Shown: in pieces, positions 1 through 7,242 of the stretch
Layout: every line of letters begins with the position of its first letter
Position numbering within the stretch: position 1 is the stretch's first letter
Source of the DNA: Bacteriovorax sp.
GTDB taxonomy: Bacteria; Bdellovibrionota; Bacteriovoracia; Bacteriovoracales; Bacteriovoracaceae
Reading direction: 5' to 3'
Length of the DNA: 13,867 nt
NCBI GenBank assembly: GCA_030654205.1
Contig: JAURXW010000062.1
Coordinates: 1 to 13,867, forward strand
The notes under the pieces: model-generated
Told to the model about the DNA's origin: nothing
What the model saw: only the letters and a program-made list of their open reading frames with translations
Database searches by the model: none
Position numbers and translations under genes: made by a program

Positions 1-147
1 CCTTTTCTTTTATCTTGAATATCAAATGACCACCGCTTAAAAGTTTTAACATTAATTCCCATGTCATCACAGGCAAAGAAATGTCTAACTCCTCACAATG
101 GCCTCATTAATTAATTCCAATGCAATTATTTTAATTTCAATAACTAT
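1..147 (-). pseudogene. IS3-type transposase orfB, N-terminal fragment with frameshift
   Basis: Reading the minus strand from 147, overlapping the orfA stop in another phase, gives IVIEIKIIALELINEAIVRS and then a TAG at 87-85. Shifting phase at about 89-94 continues as GVRHFFACDDMGINVKTFKRW and then DIQDKRKG. Together these match the usual start of an IS3 orfB: a short helix ending in EA, then a helix-turn-helix of the type 'ACxxLGIsxRTxxRW', then 'DxRKG'. The DDE catalytic domain would lie beyond the left edge. The break needs a one-base insertion or a two-base deletion. The family assignment is from pattern recognition; the frameshift is read directly. Confidence 0.55.
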
Positions 148-628
148 TCGTCGTCCTCGAGTTCCCCGAAGATCGCACGGCTTTTTTTTAGAAGTATTAC
201 TCGTGCCGACATTTCAGCGAGAGCTCTATCTTTGCGGCGTAAATCTTTTGAAAGTTCTTTTTCTTTATTTCGTAGCTGAACGATTTCAGGATCGATTCTA
301 GGGCGTCCAGGAGCCTTTAGAGAGCTGTAAATATCTTGTTTCCACTGGTCGATATCAGACGTATGAAGTCCATTTGCTCGAAGAAATTCACCAAGCTCGT
401 TTTCACTCATTGATAAAGTTTTAGCGATAGCTATTAATTTTTCTTCAGGTGTCCAGTCAGTTGTTTTTTTTTCATAGCTGGACTCTTACCATAAATTTTC
501 ATCCAGTCACGAATTGAAGTTGGATGTGCACCAGTTTTTACGGCCATTTCCATAATTGTTGGTCCACCTGGCATCAGAATTTTTTGAATCGTTGATTGTT
601 TAAAATCTTTTGAATATTTCAGGCTCAT
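144..628 (-). pseudogene. IS3-type transposase orfA, split by a frameshift at an A9 run
   Basis: The gene is read in two phases. The first part starts at 628 (MSLKYSKDFK...) with a helix-turn-helix, including the piece PTSIRDWMKIYGKSPAMKKK, and then meets nine A residues (464-472, T on the plus strand). In the annotated phase it soon stops at 434. A -1 shift on the A run continues without a stop as KTTDWTPEEKLIAIAKTLSMSE into the second part, which ends ...LKKSRAIFGELEDDE at 144. The joined product is about 160 aa. It has the 'WTPEEK...SExELGEFLRxxGL...W' linker and the coiled-coil 'ELxKDLRRKDRALAEM' tail known from orfA proteins of one IS3 subgroup. An A9 run can also be corrected by polymerase slippage, so a low level of full protein is possible, but with orfB also broken decay is the simpler reading. 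Confidence 0.65.
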
Positions 629-700
629 AGAAAATTTTCCTTTCGCCCCCAGAAGATTCTAAACTATTAGAATCATTTTGATTAATTGTTTTAAATTCTA

Positions 701-1006
701 GTGGTCAACATTCTAAACACCGGGGGAAAGTATCTGACCGGTGAAGGAAAGATTCATTTAAAAAAAGACTCGCGTATGATTCTTCGGCATCATTCTAATT
801 GGAGAACACAGGCGATAAGAAGTATGGTAAAGGATATTGAATCGGGAATTCACTACTCAGTACTCTTGAATACTTCAAAAAGAGATGCCGAAATTTTAAG
901 AGGCATGATTGCAAAGTTTATCGAAGAATTTATGAAAGTTGTTCATCCATCGACAGATGAAGAGATGAATTGTTTGGTAATAGATTTCTTTAAACCAAAA
1001 GCGTGA
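701..1006 (+). pseudogene. TIGR02147 family protein, C-terminal fragment (5' end lost to the IS)
   Basis: The open frame begins right at the IS boundary and encodes about 95 aa of clear protein: GGKYLTGEGKIHLKKDSRMI, then RHHSNWRTQAI, GIHYSVLLNTSKRDAEILRG and a final NCLVIDFFKPKA. This matches the C-terminal third of the TIGR02147 family common in Bdellovibrio relatives ('...hLpkDSp...HHxNWR..A....HYt......D.ekI...'). Normal members are about 270-310 aa, with an N-terminal helical DNA-binding-like part; here that part is gone. The GTG at 701 falls within the probable IS end and is unlikely to be a natural start. The stop (TGA 1004-1006) overlaps a GTG at 1003, so the next ORF was probably translationally coupled. 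An intact paralogue lies at 7243-8172. Confidence 0.65.
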
Positions 1007-1281
1007 TTCATAAATTTATAACTAATAGATACCCGCTTGAACTGACGGCAGGGCAGCTCCTTCAGCTAAGCGAATAGTTGCAGTTCTTCTGTATTGTACC
1101 AGCTTGGACGCAAATTGATTTCGATAAAAATGACCCCGATTCAGGAAATGTAGGCGGAAAGGTGTCTATAAAACTATTAGGGCTTGAATCCTTCCCAGAA
1201 GAAGGCAAAGGCACATCCTCATTTTTAGAAATGATTTGTTATCGCTCTCTCAAAACACTAGCGACCAACAAGAGAATTTAA
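1003..1281 (+). pseudogene. Unknown small protein, overlapping the regulator stump, one in-frame TAG
   Basis: A frame opening at GTG 1003 (GTGA overlap with the preceding stop) runs for 93 codons to TAA 1279-1281 with a single internal TAG at 1075-1077 (codon 25). Before it: IHKFITNRYPLELTAGQLLQ; after it: QFFCIVPAWTQIDFDKNDPD, then GGKVSIKLLGLESFPEEGKG. The overlap with the upstream stop and the direct abutment with the downstream ATG (TAAATG) give the spacing of a tight operon. The TAG would then be a nonsense mutation. The alternative is that only the part after the TAG is used, from TTG 1078, but no ribosome binding site is visible there. I do not recognise the family. No signal peptide or membrane segment is seen. 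Confidence 0.4.
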
Positions 1282-1548
1282 ATGAAATAATTACTATTTA
1301 TTTCACTCGTACTTGCTATATTTTCTGTAAAATCATTCGCTGTCACACGTTGTGCTGAAGCTGCTCCTGATGCTGTTGAAAAAAGGTTATGTCATTGTTC
1401 TTGCAAGCTTAGGAATGGAACAAGCGGCACGATTGCTTATAAAGTTAAAACACATTGGAATGACACCATTTGCATAGTGGATAATATAGAGCCAACATCA
1501 TTTTTATTGAAAAAAACTTTGGAAAATATATTGCCAGATTTAAATTGA
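1282..1548 (+). pseudogene. Small secreted cysteine-containing protein with a stop at codon 3
   Basis: ATG 1282, preceded by AGAGA, is followed by AAA and then TAA (1288-1290). After that stop the same frame is open for 85 more codons to TGA 1546-1548. The frame encodes a textbook signal peptide: MK(stop)LLFISLVLAIFSVKSFA, with likely cleavage after SFA. The mature part of about 68 aa has five cysteines (TRC, LCHCSCK, TIC). Changing the TAA to AAA would restore the common 'MKKLLF' start, so one substitution explains the break. There is no other ATG, GTG or TTG near enough to keep the signal peptide. I recognise no family. It would have been the last gene of the operon with the TIGR02147 regulator upstream. 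It could still be live if the stop is a sequencing error. Confidence 0.6.
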
Positions 1549-1717
1549 AACTAAAATATTAGGCATCATCACATTTTTTTTGCACTATAATCTTTACAAA
1601 AGTGGATTAAATTTGTTGAGATAATTTATCAGGATGATAAGTAACCTCCAGGAATAATTTAACAGAATTGTGCCAATACAAAATGGGACACTAACCGAAA
1701 TTTAAACAGGAGAATTT

Positions 1718-2065
1718 ATGAAAACACTCATTATCATGTTAACTCTTACAACTTCTTTATCATCATTAACAGTGCGCGCGAACGAGAGAGTTGCTGACGT
1801 TTTATTAAGCCCAATCAGATTGATCCTGGCTCCATTTGCAGTTTCAACTACTGGCGGGATGACAACTTCAGGTAAAGAATGTGAACTTGTAGTCTGTAAA
1901 GAAGCCGGACAAATTGTAGAAGATTCACAAGATTATCTTCAAACAGGTGAACTTACAGTTTATCTAGGACAAAAAATTAAAGACATTCAATCAACTGATG
2001 AATCGTTATCAGAAGTTGAAGCATTAGAATTTTTAGTTAAAAGAGCTGTTGAAATTTTAAAATAA
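1718..2065 (+). CDS. Secreted hypothetical protein, 115 aa
   Basis: The start is supported by a strong ribosome binding site, AGGAGA at 1708-1713. Residues 1-21 form a signal peptide (MKTLIIMLTLTTSLSSLTVRA, cleavage likely before NERV). The mature protein starts with an amphipathic stretch (VADVLLSPIRLILAPFAVST), then a short Gly/Thr turn, two cysteines (CELVVC) that could form a disulphide in the periplasm, and a charged helical C-terminal half. I recognise no family. It stands alone: 169 bp separate it from the decayed operon upstream, and a large palindrome lies downstream. A TATAAT at 1586-1591 could be a -10 box, but no good -35 box is seen, so the promoter is unresolved. A possible TTGACA lies just past the stop (2066-2071), without a matching -10 box. 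Confidence 0.75.
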   Translation: MKTLIIMLTLTTSLSSLTVRANERVADVLLSPIRLILAPFAVSTTGGMTTSGKECELVVCKEAGQIVEDSQDYLQTGELTVYLGQKIKDIQSTDESLSEVEALEFLVKRAVEILK

Positions 2066-2137
2066 TTGACAGTATTATTTTAAGTTTAAAAACATGCAAG
2101 TCTGCGGATATTTAAACTCGAGAGACAAACCAAATGT

Positions 2138-2188
2138 CGTGTTAGTGATCAGTGTGTCTAAACTTTAGATACACTGATCACTAACACG
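2138..2188. repeat. 51-bp near-perfect palindrome, possible activator site or hairpin
   Basis: The left arm (2138-2162) begins CGTGTTAGTGATCAG. The right arm (2164-2188) is its reverse complement at 24 of 25 positions, and the one difference would be a G-U pair in RNA. The centre is C2163. Each arm contains a TGATCA (2146-2151 and 2175-2180), with centres 29 bp apart. There is no T run after it, so a rho-independent terminator is unlikely. It lies just upstream of a sigma-54-type promoter (2209-2225), at roughly -50 to -100 from the expected start of transcription, where enhancer-binding activators of that system bind. That role is inference. Confidence 0.8.
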
Positions 2189-2208
2189 TTGGACTCACAA
2201 GCATTTTT

Positions 2209-2225
2209 TTGGCACCTATATTGCT
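2209..2225 (+). promoter_or_regulatory. Sigma-54 (-24/-12) promoter
   Basis: The sequence TTGGCAC CTATA TTGCT matches the sigma-54 consensus TTGGCAC-N5-TTGC(A/T) throughout. The invariant GG (2211-2212) and GC (2223-2224) have the required 12-bp offset. Transcription would start near 2236, leaving a leader of about 30 nt before ATG 2267. This supports the later start codon of the downstream gene, because an earlier in-frame start at 2189 would lie upstream of the promoter. Confidence 0.65.
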
Positions 2226-2266
2226 ATTCATCCCTTGAACCTATTCCTCTTCTTTTTGGATGTTTC

Positions 2267-4375
2267 ATGAAAAAGCTATTTTTTAGTGCTTTTCTAATGT
2301 CTGCAAATCTTTTCGCTCATGATTTGAGTGTGAAATATGCTTCAAGCATGAAAGCAAATGATAAGAAAATAATTGAGTCCGTTTTAGGGGAGGTTGCTGA
2401 TCTTCTACCTGAAAAAATGAAATTTAATCTTCCAAAAGATTTGGAGATTAAAATTGCGACAATGACGGGCCATAAAGTGATTCCTGATGATGTTTGTAAT
2501 AAAAGAGAAATAGTTGAACCTTTTATTTACGGTTCTTATAATCAATATAAAAATGTCCTCACTATTAATACACCTGTAATAGCTGAACTTTTAATTGGCA
2601 AAAACAATTCAAAAAGAATCAACTGCCAGCATAAAACAGTATATGATCAGGCCATTGCTACAATCGTACATGAGTTAGCTCATGCTTATGATTTTAATAA
2701 CGGACGTATTTCAAATTCATTAGATTATATTAACAGAGCAGGATTTAAAAAAGGATTACTAAAAACAAAAAATAAAAATATCCAGGCCATGAGATCGGCC
2801 GATATTTACGAGTTGGTAAATGTTGCTGAATCGTTTGCTATAAATATGGAATATTTCACGATGGATCCAGAATTTCTTTGTAGAAAACCTTCAATGTTTA
2901 ATTACTTCAAGCAATTGTTTAATACAGATCCGTACCCAACAAGGACATGCAAAGTGAACAGCACTGTAATGGTTTCGACAGCTGTAAGTGGATTCGTTCC
3001 AACAGAGATTGATTCTAATCGCGTTTTTCGAATTGATTATCTTCTTGCAAGCGCCGGCAATGGACTTCAAAGTGGATTTGGACATTCAATGTTTAGAATA
3101 ATCATCTGTGCACCTGAAAGATTTGATCCTATTACAAATAGAGTTATATCGGCGACTCCATTTGGAAAAAAATGCTTAGAAGACAGGCATTTTCACCTGG
3201 TTGTAAGTTACAGGGCAAACGTTGAAGATTCAAAACTCAATTACCTTAAAGGAATGTTTGGCGGTTACCCTTCAATGCTCTTTATTTTAAATTTTGGAGA
3301 TGTTCTTAGTGAATATAATCGTGATGAACTCCGCGACCTTATTTCTTATCCCTTAAATCTGTCAACGAAAGAGCGTGAAGAATTTCTGTTAAAAGTTAAA
3401 GAAGAGCATTGGAATTATAGAGGTTCTTATAAATTTATTAATAATAACTGTGCTGTTGAAAGTTATGACTTACTAAAATCTGCACTGGATAGATCCCAAC
3501 TTAACAATCAGTCTTCAGTAAGTCCAAATGGGGTTTTAGAAGACTTAGATAAGATGAATTTTTTATCCATTAAAAGTAATGACATTGAAACTTTTAAAGC
3601 AAAAACTGACCAGATCGTACTCGCTTATAAAGCAGCTTACGGGTACAAATTAAAAAACGAAAAAGATAATAAAGCTTCTATAATAAAATTTGCTGAAGAA
3701 AGTTCAATTGATTTCAGATTGGATCAATTCAATAAATTTACAAAAACAAAAAATGAATTAAGTGATCTGAATACTGAAATTATTCTTCTAAAAGAACGAC
3801 AGGTAACGGCTAGCTCTTTTGCTGTTATGGAGCAGCAGATATTTAGAACCAAAGCCTTGAGATACAGAAAACAGGCCGCTGAAATGTTTACAAATACCCA
3901 GGATGAGAAATTGAAAAATATTGTTCAACAAACAGGAGCAGCTTTTTCACAATCATTTACTGAGCTTGCAAAAAGTGGATATGGGATTCCTTTTGCTGAT
4001 GAAATAATGGGTAGGGAAGAGCTGGCGGCAAAGTTAGAAAACGGTACAGAAGCCATGGCACGCATAGAGAGCTCGTTGAGAGAAATGATGCCTAATGAAT
4101 TTGCGACTCTAGAAAAAATTGCGGGCAATGTTAAAATGTTTAACCAATATTCTCTAGCAATAAGAAAAGAGTTTAGCTCTAAATTGGACTTATACGTGGG
4201 CCAGATTTTAAAGAATCTCACACGTGAAGATTACTCTAGAGAAATTATGGTTAATGCCGCAAATGGCGACCAAAAGAGCTTAAATCGCATAAGAGAGCTC
4301 TTAGGCAAAGACTTAGTTACTGATAAAGAAATTCTCGACTCAAAATTAAAAAAATTGATACAAGAATTAGTCTAA
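2267..4375 (+). CDS. Secreted two-domain protein: HExxH metallopeptidase-like region plus DUF4105
   Basis: The product is 702 aa from ATG 2267, chosen because MKKLFFSAFLMSANLFAHDL is a clear signal peptide; the frame is open back to 2189 but upstream sequence looks non-coding and holds the promoter. A weak TTGGA precedes the start. Residues 120-200 contain ATIVHELAHAYDF, an HExxH zinc motif (H135, E136, H139), with NVAESFAINMEYF (E188) as a possible third ligand. Residues about 255-405 match DUF4105 (Lnb N-terminal periplasmic domain): RIDYLLASAGNG, FGHSMFRI (H273), FGGYPSMLFILNFGDVLSEY, and NNNCAVESYDLL (C395). The His and Cys are the expected papain/NlpC-like catalytic pair. The last 270 residues are helical and charged, probably coiled coil. 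Function is likely in the periplasm or outside the cell, cutting peptide or peptidoglycan bonds; the substrate is unknown. A sigma-54 promoter and a large palindrome precede it, so expression is probably activator-dependent. Confidence 0.8.
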   Translation: MKKLFFSAFLMSANLFAHDLSVKYASSMKANDKKIIESVLGEVADLLPEKMKFNLPKDLEIKIATMTGHKVIPDDVCNKREIVEPFIYGSYNQYKNVLTINTPVIAELLIGKNNSKRINCQHKTVYDQAIATIVHELAHAYDFNNGRISNSLDYINRAGFKKGLLKTKNKNIQAMRSADIYELVNVAESFAINMEYFTMDPEFLCRKPSMFNYFKQLFNTDPYPTRTCKVNSTVMVSTAVSGFVPTEIDSNRVFRIDYLLASAGNGLQSGFGHSMFRIIICAPERFDPITNRVISATPFGKKCLEDRHFHLVVSYRANVEDSKLNYLKGMFGGYPSMLFILNFGDVLSEYNRDELRDLISYPLNLSTKEREEFLLKVKEEHWNYRGSYKFINNNCAVESYDLLKSALDRSQLNNQSSVSPNGVLEDLDKMNFLSIKSNDIETFKAKTDQIVLAYKAAYGYKLKNEKDNKASIIKFAEESSIDFRLDQFNKFTKTKNELSDLNTEIILLKERQVTASSFAVMEQQIFRTKALRYRKQAAEMFTNTQDEKLKNIVQQTGAAFSQSFTELAKSGYGIPFADEIMGREELAAKLENGTEAMARIESSLREMMPNEFATLEKIAGNVKMFNQYSLAIRKEFSSKLDLYVGQILKNLTREDYSREIMVNAANGDQKSLNRIRELLGKDLVTDKEILDSKLKKLIQELV

Positions 4376-4430
4376 AATAATTTCGTTTTTTTACTTGCCC
4401 AGTCATACGGATCATTGCCGACAACTATAG

Positions 4431-4538
4431 CGGCAGTTTAAAAAAGCTTCTCGTACTGAAATTTCAGATGAAAGAGTGAAAAGCATAGAGCAAAATTTTC
4501 AAGACAAAGCAAGTAGTGCAAAGACACTATCGAAGTGA
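4431..4538 (+). pseudogene. Possible gene relic in the 4376-4741 gene-poor stretch
   Basis: This 366-bp stretch has no convincing gene. The only protein-like part is a frame ending at TGA 4536-4538 that reads KKASRTEISDERVKSIEQNF and then QDKASSAKTLSK, with the hydrophilic helical composition of a real C-terminus. Just before it, another phase reads NYSGSLKK, so a frame break may be present at the A6 run (4440-4445). It has no start codon or ribosome binding site. It may be the remains of a gene; the family is not recognised. Confidence 0.2.
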
Positions 4539-4741
4539 TTGTGTGAATAGATTAGAGTCGTGACCAGGAAAAAGGATTCAAAATAATAAAGATATTTTTT
4601 CTGTGGTTTACATTAGAAGTCTTTGATTTTGATTACAATAAATGACAAAGGCATCAAAAGGGGCCATGTGTTTTTATTTGTTATCGATTGAGTACTTTTC
4701 GGCGTCTAAATTATTCTCTTAAATTGTTTTCCTGGACTTGC

Positions 4742-4770
4742 TTGACATTTTAATATCACCCGGGTAATAT
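4742..4770 (+). promoter_or_regulatory. Housekeeping-type promoter for the methyltransferase
   Basis: TTGACA (4742-4747, perfect -35 box) is followed after exactly 17 bp by TAATAT (4765-4770, -10 box). GGAGG (4781-4785) and a GTG start (4790) follow. The spacer and -10 box are covered by a palindrome (4749-4774), so bound repressor would block polymerase. Confidence 0.65.
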
Positions 4771-4774
4771 TAAA
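4749..4774. promoter_or_regulatory. 26-bp palindromic operator over the promoter
   Basis: The left half TTTAATATCACCC and the right half GGGTAATATTAAA are reverse complements at 12 of 13 positions, centred on the CCCGGG between 4761 and 4762. A symmetrical site of this size inside a strong promoter is typical of a dimeric helix-turn-helix repressor, for example of the TetR type. No such repressor gene is in the window, so it would act from elsewhere. The palindrome is seen directly; the regulator class is inference. Confidence 0.6.
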
Positions 4775-4789
4775 GAATGTGGAGGCATT

Positions 4790-5646
4790 GTGAAAACAAA
4801 AGATACAATCACACACATTTCAGATACCGCGTTCTGGGTAGGCGTTTTCAGAGCACAAGTGTCAGTGCGAAAGGACGCTTTATTTATGGACCCGCTAGCG
4901 GCCCTCCTTACGGCGGATAAAGGACAGGATATAGTTGATCATGTCTCTGCTCACTTTATGTCTCGTGGACTGTGGTCGTTCGAACTCGCGTAATTGATGA
5001 AATGATTAAATCGCTTCTGTCAGAAGGCGTCGATACAATTATTAATCTAGGAGCGGGATTGGATACTCGTCCCTATAGACTTGATCTTCCTTTGTCTTTA
5101 CGTTGGATAGAAGTAGATTATCCACACTTGATTGAGTTCAAAGAAGAAAAATTAAAAGCCGAAAAACCAAATTGTCATTTAGAACGTGTGCCTCTCGATT
5201 TAGTTAATGAGAAAGAGCGTCAGAACTTTTTTGCTAGGATAAATTCACAAGCAAAAAAAGTACTTATTCTCACAGAAGGCGTCATTCCTTACTTAAGTGA
5301 GGAACAAGTCAGCTCACTTGCAAAAGATCTTCATGATCAAAATAATTTTTCATTTTGGATTACAGAGTATCACTCTAACGAGATGTACAGTCATCTAAGA
5401 AATAATAAAAAGAACAAAGAAATGGAAAAAGCACCTTTTTACTTTTTTCCAGAGCGTTGGCTTGCCTTTTTTAATGAACGCTCATGGAAAGACAGAGAAA
5501 TTCTTTACCTTGTAGATGAAGGAGAAAAATGGGGGAGATCTTTTCCTGTGCCCTGGTGGGCAAAAATATTACATTTTATAATGCCAGCTAAAGAAATTGA
5601 AAAATTTCGTAAAATGTCCGGGTATGTTATATTTGAGTCTAAATGA
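4790..5646 (+). pseudogene. SAM-dependent methyltransferase (TIGR00027/COG3315-like) with one frameshift
   Basis: Two overlapping frames together form one protein of about 285 aa, the normal size for this family. The first (GTG 4790, after GGAGG) gives KTKDTITHISDTAFWVGVFR, then DALFMDPLAALL, the usual N-terminus with its 'D.DPLA' motif, and ends at 4993. The second gives VVVRTRVIDEMI from about 4972, then the SAM-binding motif INLGAGLDTRPYRLDLP, followed by WIEVDYPHLIEFKE and LILTEGVIPYLSEEQV. The 'VVRTRxID' piece should follow directly on the first part, so the phase change at about 4967-4973 equals a one-base deletion. No slippery sequence is present. These enzymes methylate carboxyl or hydroxyl groups of small molecules; the substrate is unknown. 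The promoter and operator look fully maintained, so the break is recent or a sequencing error. Confidence 0.7.
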
Positions 5647-5683
5647 TATTGCTAAGCTTTATTCGAGATTTTAATTGGGGTTA

Positions 5684-6021
5684 ATGCCTTTTTCTTTCGG
5701 TGCTATTGCCAATTCTCATTGCGTTTTTGGAGGGGGACTAATATTAATCTTCCATCAAAAGTTTATTATGAAAAAATTGTTGATAATGAACAAAATGAAC
5801 TTGAAGTTTCAATTTATGAAAGAAAAATTGATGGCAGTCTTGGGGCATTAGTCCTTGTTGAAACGTTCTACTTTGAAAAGAAAGATTTAAATACATCTAG
5901 AAGTGTATACAAATCACTCGATAGGAAGATTGTACTTACTGTTAACGAAAATGGTGAAAAAAAAATCCTCAGTACATGGATGGCCGGCACTGGTGTGGGG
6001 ATAAGTCGCTCTAATTTTTGA
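5684..6021 (+). pseudogene. Small secreted hypothetical protein, frameshifted at a G5 run
   Basis: From 5719 to the TGA at 6019-6021 a protein-like frame reads INLPSKVYYEKIVDNEQNEL, then EVSIYERKIDGSLGALVLVE and later IVLTVNENGEKKILSTWMAG. Its start is not convincing. A second phase just upstream, from ATG 5684, reads MPFSFGAIANSHCVFGGG, which looks like the end of a signal peptide and a mature N-terminus. The two phases meet at GGGGG (5732-5736), so a one-base change there would join them as ...HCVFGGG-TNINLPSK.... The hydrophobic start of the signal peptide is probably in a third phase (MILLSF at 5643), so there may be two breaks. I recognise no family. The composition suggests a small beta-rich periplasmic protein. 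Confidence 0.4.
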
Positions 6022-6191
6022 AAATATAGAACTTGCAATACGGGTATTACAATCATCTTTAAGAATTATTTATACACGAATAATGTAACTTTCATCTTTT
6101 ACTGATTGAGTGAAGGCCTCTTTAGGCTATTAGTTTTCCACTAAGATGAGCGCCAAATGCAAACACTACATCCATTAATGAATATTATATT

Positions 6192-7029
6192 TTAATCTAA
6201 GACTTCTCTTCTTTTGAACGGAAAATCGGACTCAATATCATTAGGACCAATTTCTTCACCATTCTTAACTTGCTGAACATTGTAAATAGCCTCATCAATT
6301 GAACCATCCTCTACTCCAGAAACCCAAAATGATTTAGTTCTTTTAAAATAATCGATGATGACATCATAACGTTTAATTAAAAAAAGATCGTAAGCGAGTG
6401 AAGTATCTGGCCCAAAAGTTGATAATTGAGGAGAAAGATGTTTATTTGTGGAATTTAAAATATATTTTTCTTGCACAGATGCTAAGAGATACATTTCCGC
6501 CTTTTTTATATTTCCTTGTGCTAGATAAATTTTTCCAAGCACAATATTCGTAGTATGGGTTAAGTTTCCATACCACCAGTTTCGAGCATAGCTATCTGGA
6601 ATTTTTAATAAGTTTTCTCCAAAAGCGATTGCCTCATTATAGTTAGTATTTTGAAAGGCATTCAGAAAAGACAATTGGTAACTATCATCATTGAAAGAAG
6701 TTTCAATATTAAAATCGTTCACATTTTTAAACTTGATTAATTTTTTATTAATTGTATAAACAGAATGTTCAACTTTATCTGTACTTATCATTTTAGAAAG
6801 ATCTATAATTTTTTCATCATGAAACAGTGGTTTGGTTTTTGATCGTATAGGTAATTTAGTATTGTTCAAGATTGTTTTATGATAAACTGTACTACTCGGA
6901 GCTAGGTTTGTTATAGAGTCATTTTCATGTGAATATTTAAAAATGAAAAGTGCAACTAATACAAAAAATAATAATAATAAGTAAAATTTAATAAAGATCT
7001 CACTAGCAATTTCTTGTTTTAATTATCAT
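6192..7029 (-). pseudogene. Membrane-anchored TPR-like protein with a frameshift before its anchor
   Basis: The 225-aa open frame (TTG 6869 to 6192) encodes a helical-repeat protein: YNEAIAFGENLLKIPDSYAR, NIVLGKIYLAQGNIKKAEMY and SPQLSTFGPDTSLAYDLFLI are typical of a TPR-like family with 'SPQL.SFGPn..LA..LL'. The frame stays open further upstream and encodes a transmembrane segment (FYLLLLFFVLVALFIFKY, about 6937-6999) with no ATG, GTG or TTG. An ATG at 7029 in another phase gives MIIK; removing one A from the A4 run (7017-7020) joins it as MIIKQEIASEIFIKFYLLLL. The total then is 837 nt, 278 aa. The natural product was therefore probably a single-pass inner-membrane protein with a periplasmic or cytoplasmic repeat domain. 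A shortened soluble form from TTG 6869 has no ribosome binding site. Function is unknown. Confidence 0.6.
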
Positions 7030-7073
7030 TAGATTTTAAGTTTTAAGCAAGAACCAAATGGTTTGCAAAGGCC

Positions 7074-7143
7074 GTTTAGTCACGAATCAATAGCTATCAC
7101 ACAATCCATTCTGGGGACGCGGATATTTAGATGATGACTAAAC
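7074..7143. repeat. 70-bp segment bounded by 9-bp inverted repeats
   Basis: GTTTAGTCA (7074-7082) and TGACTAAAC (7135-7143) are perfect inverted repeats around 52 bp that contain GGGGACGCGGATATTTAG. It lies between the TPR-like gene and the TIGR02147 gene (7030-7242 has no gene). It could be a very small mobile element remnant or a regulatory structure. The GCGGATATTTA core (7119-7129) also occurs at 2104-2114, and a similar GGGGACGGATTTATAGA lies at 8205-8221. Confidence 0.35.
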
Positions 7144-7242
7144 CTTATTTCGTCGCCATTATATTCTTTATTGCCTAGAGCAGATGGAGTTCGAGGTTAA
7201 TTTTTAAACACATTAATTAGTAAGTTTTAATGAGGCTGCCTT

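Larger units (their letters stand above)
1..710 (-). mobile_element. IS3-type insertion sequence remnant, orfA side, running off the left edge
   Basis: The minus strand carries an orfA-like transposase subunit gene (144-628, frameshifted) followed by the N-terminal coding part of an orfB-like gene (1-147) in a different phase, the usual IS3 arrangement. The likely outer end lies near 710: read on the minus strand from there, the sequence begins TGTTGACCACTAG, about 80 bp before the orfA start, and IS3 ends usually begin with TG. This end is an inference because the other terminus is outside the window, so the inverted repeat and target duplication cannot be compared. Immediately beyond it the plus-strand reading frame of a truncated TIGR02147 gene begins, so the element seems to have inserted into that gene. 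Both transposase genes are broken, so the copy is probably inactive. Confidence 0.65.

Noticed and set aside
2189..2266. Earlier in-frame start (TTG 2189) for the DUF4105 gene, adding 26 residues.
   Set aside because: It would place the start upstream of the sigma-54 promoter and bury the signal peptide; ATG 2267 gives a normal export signal.
6109..6132. GCCT...AGGC hairpin between the converging genes as a bidirectional terminator.
   Set aside because: The stem is short and no clear T run follows on either strand.
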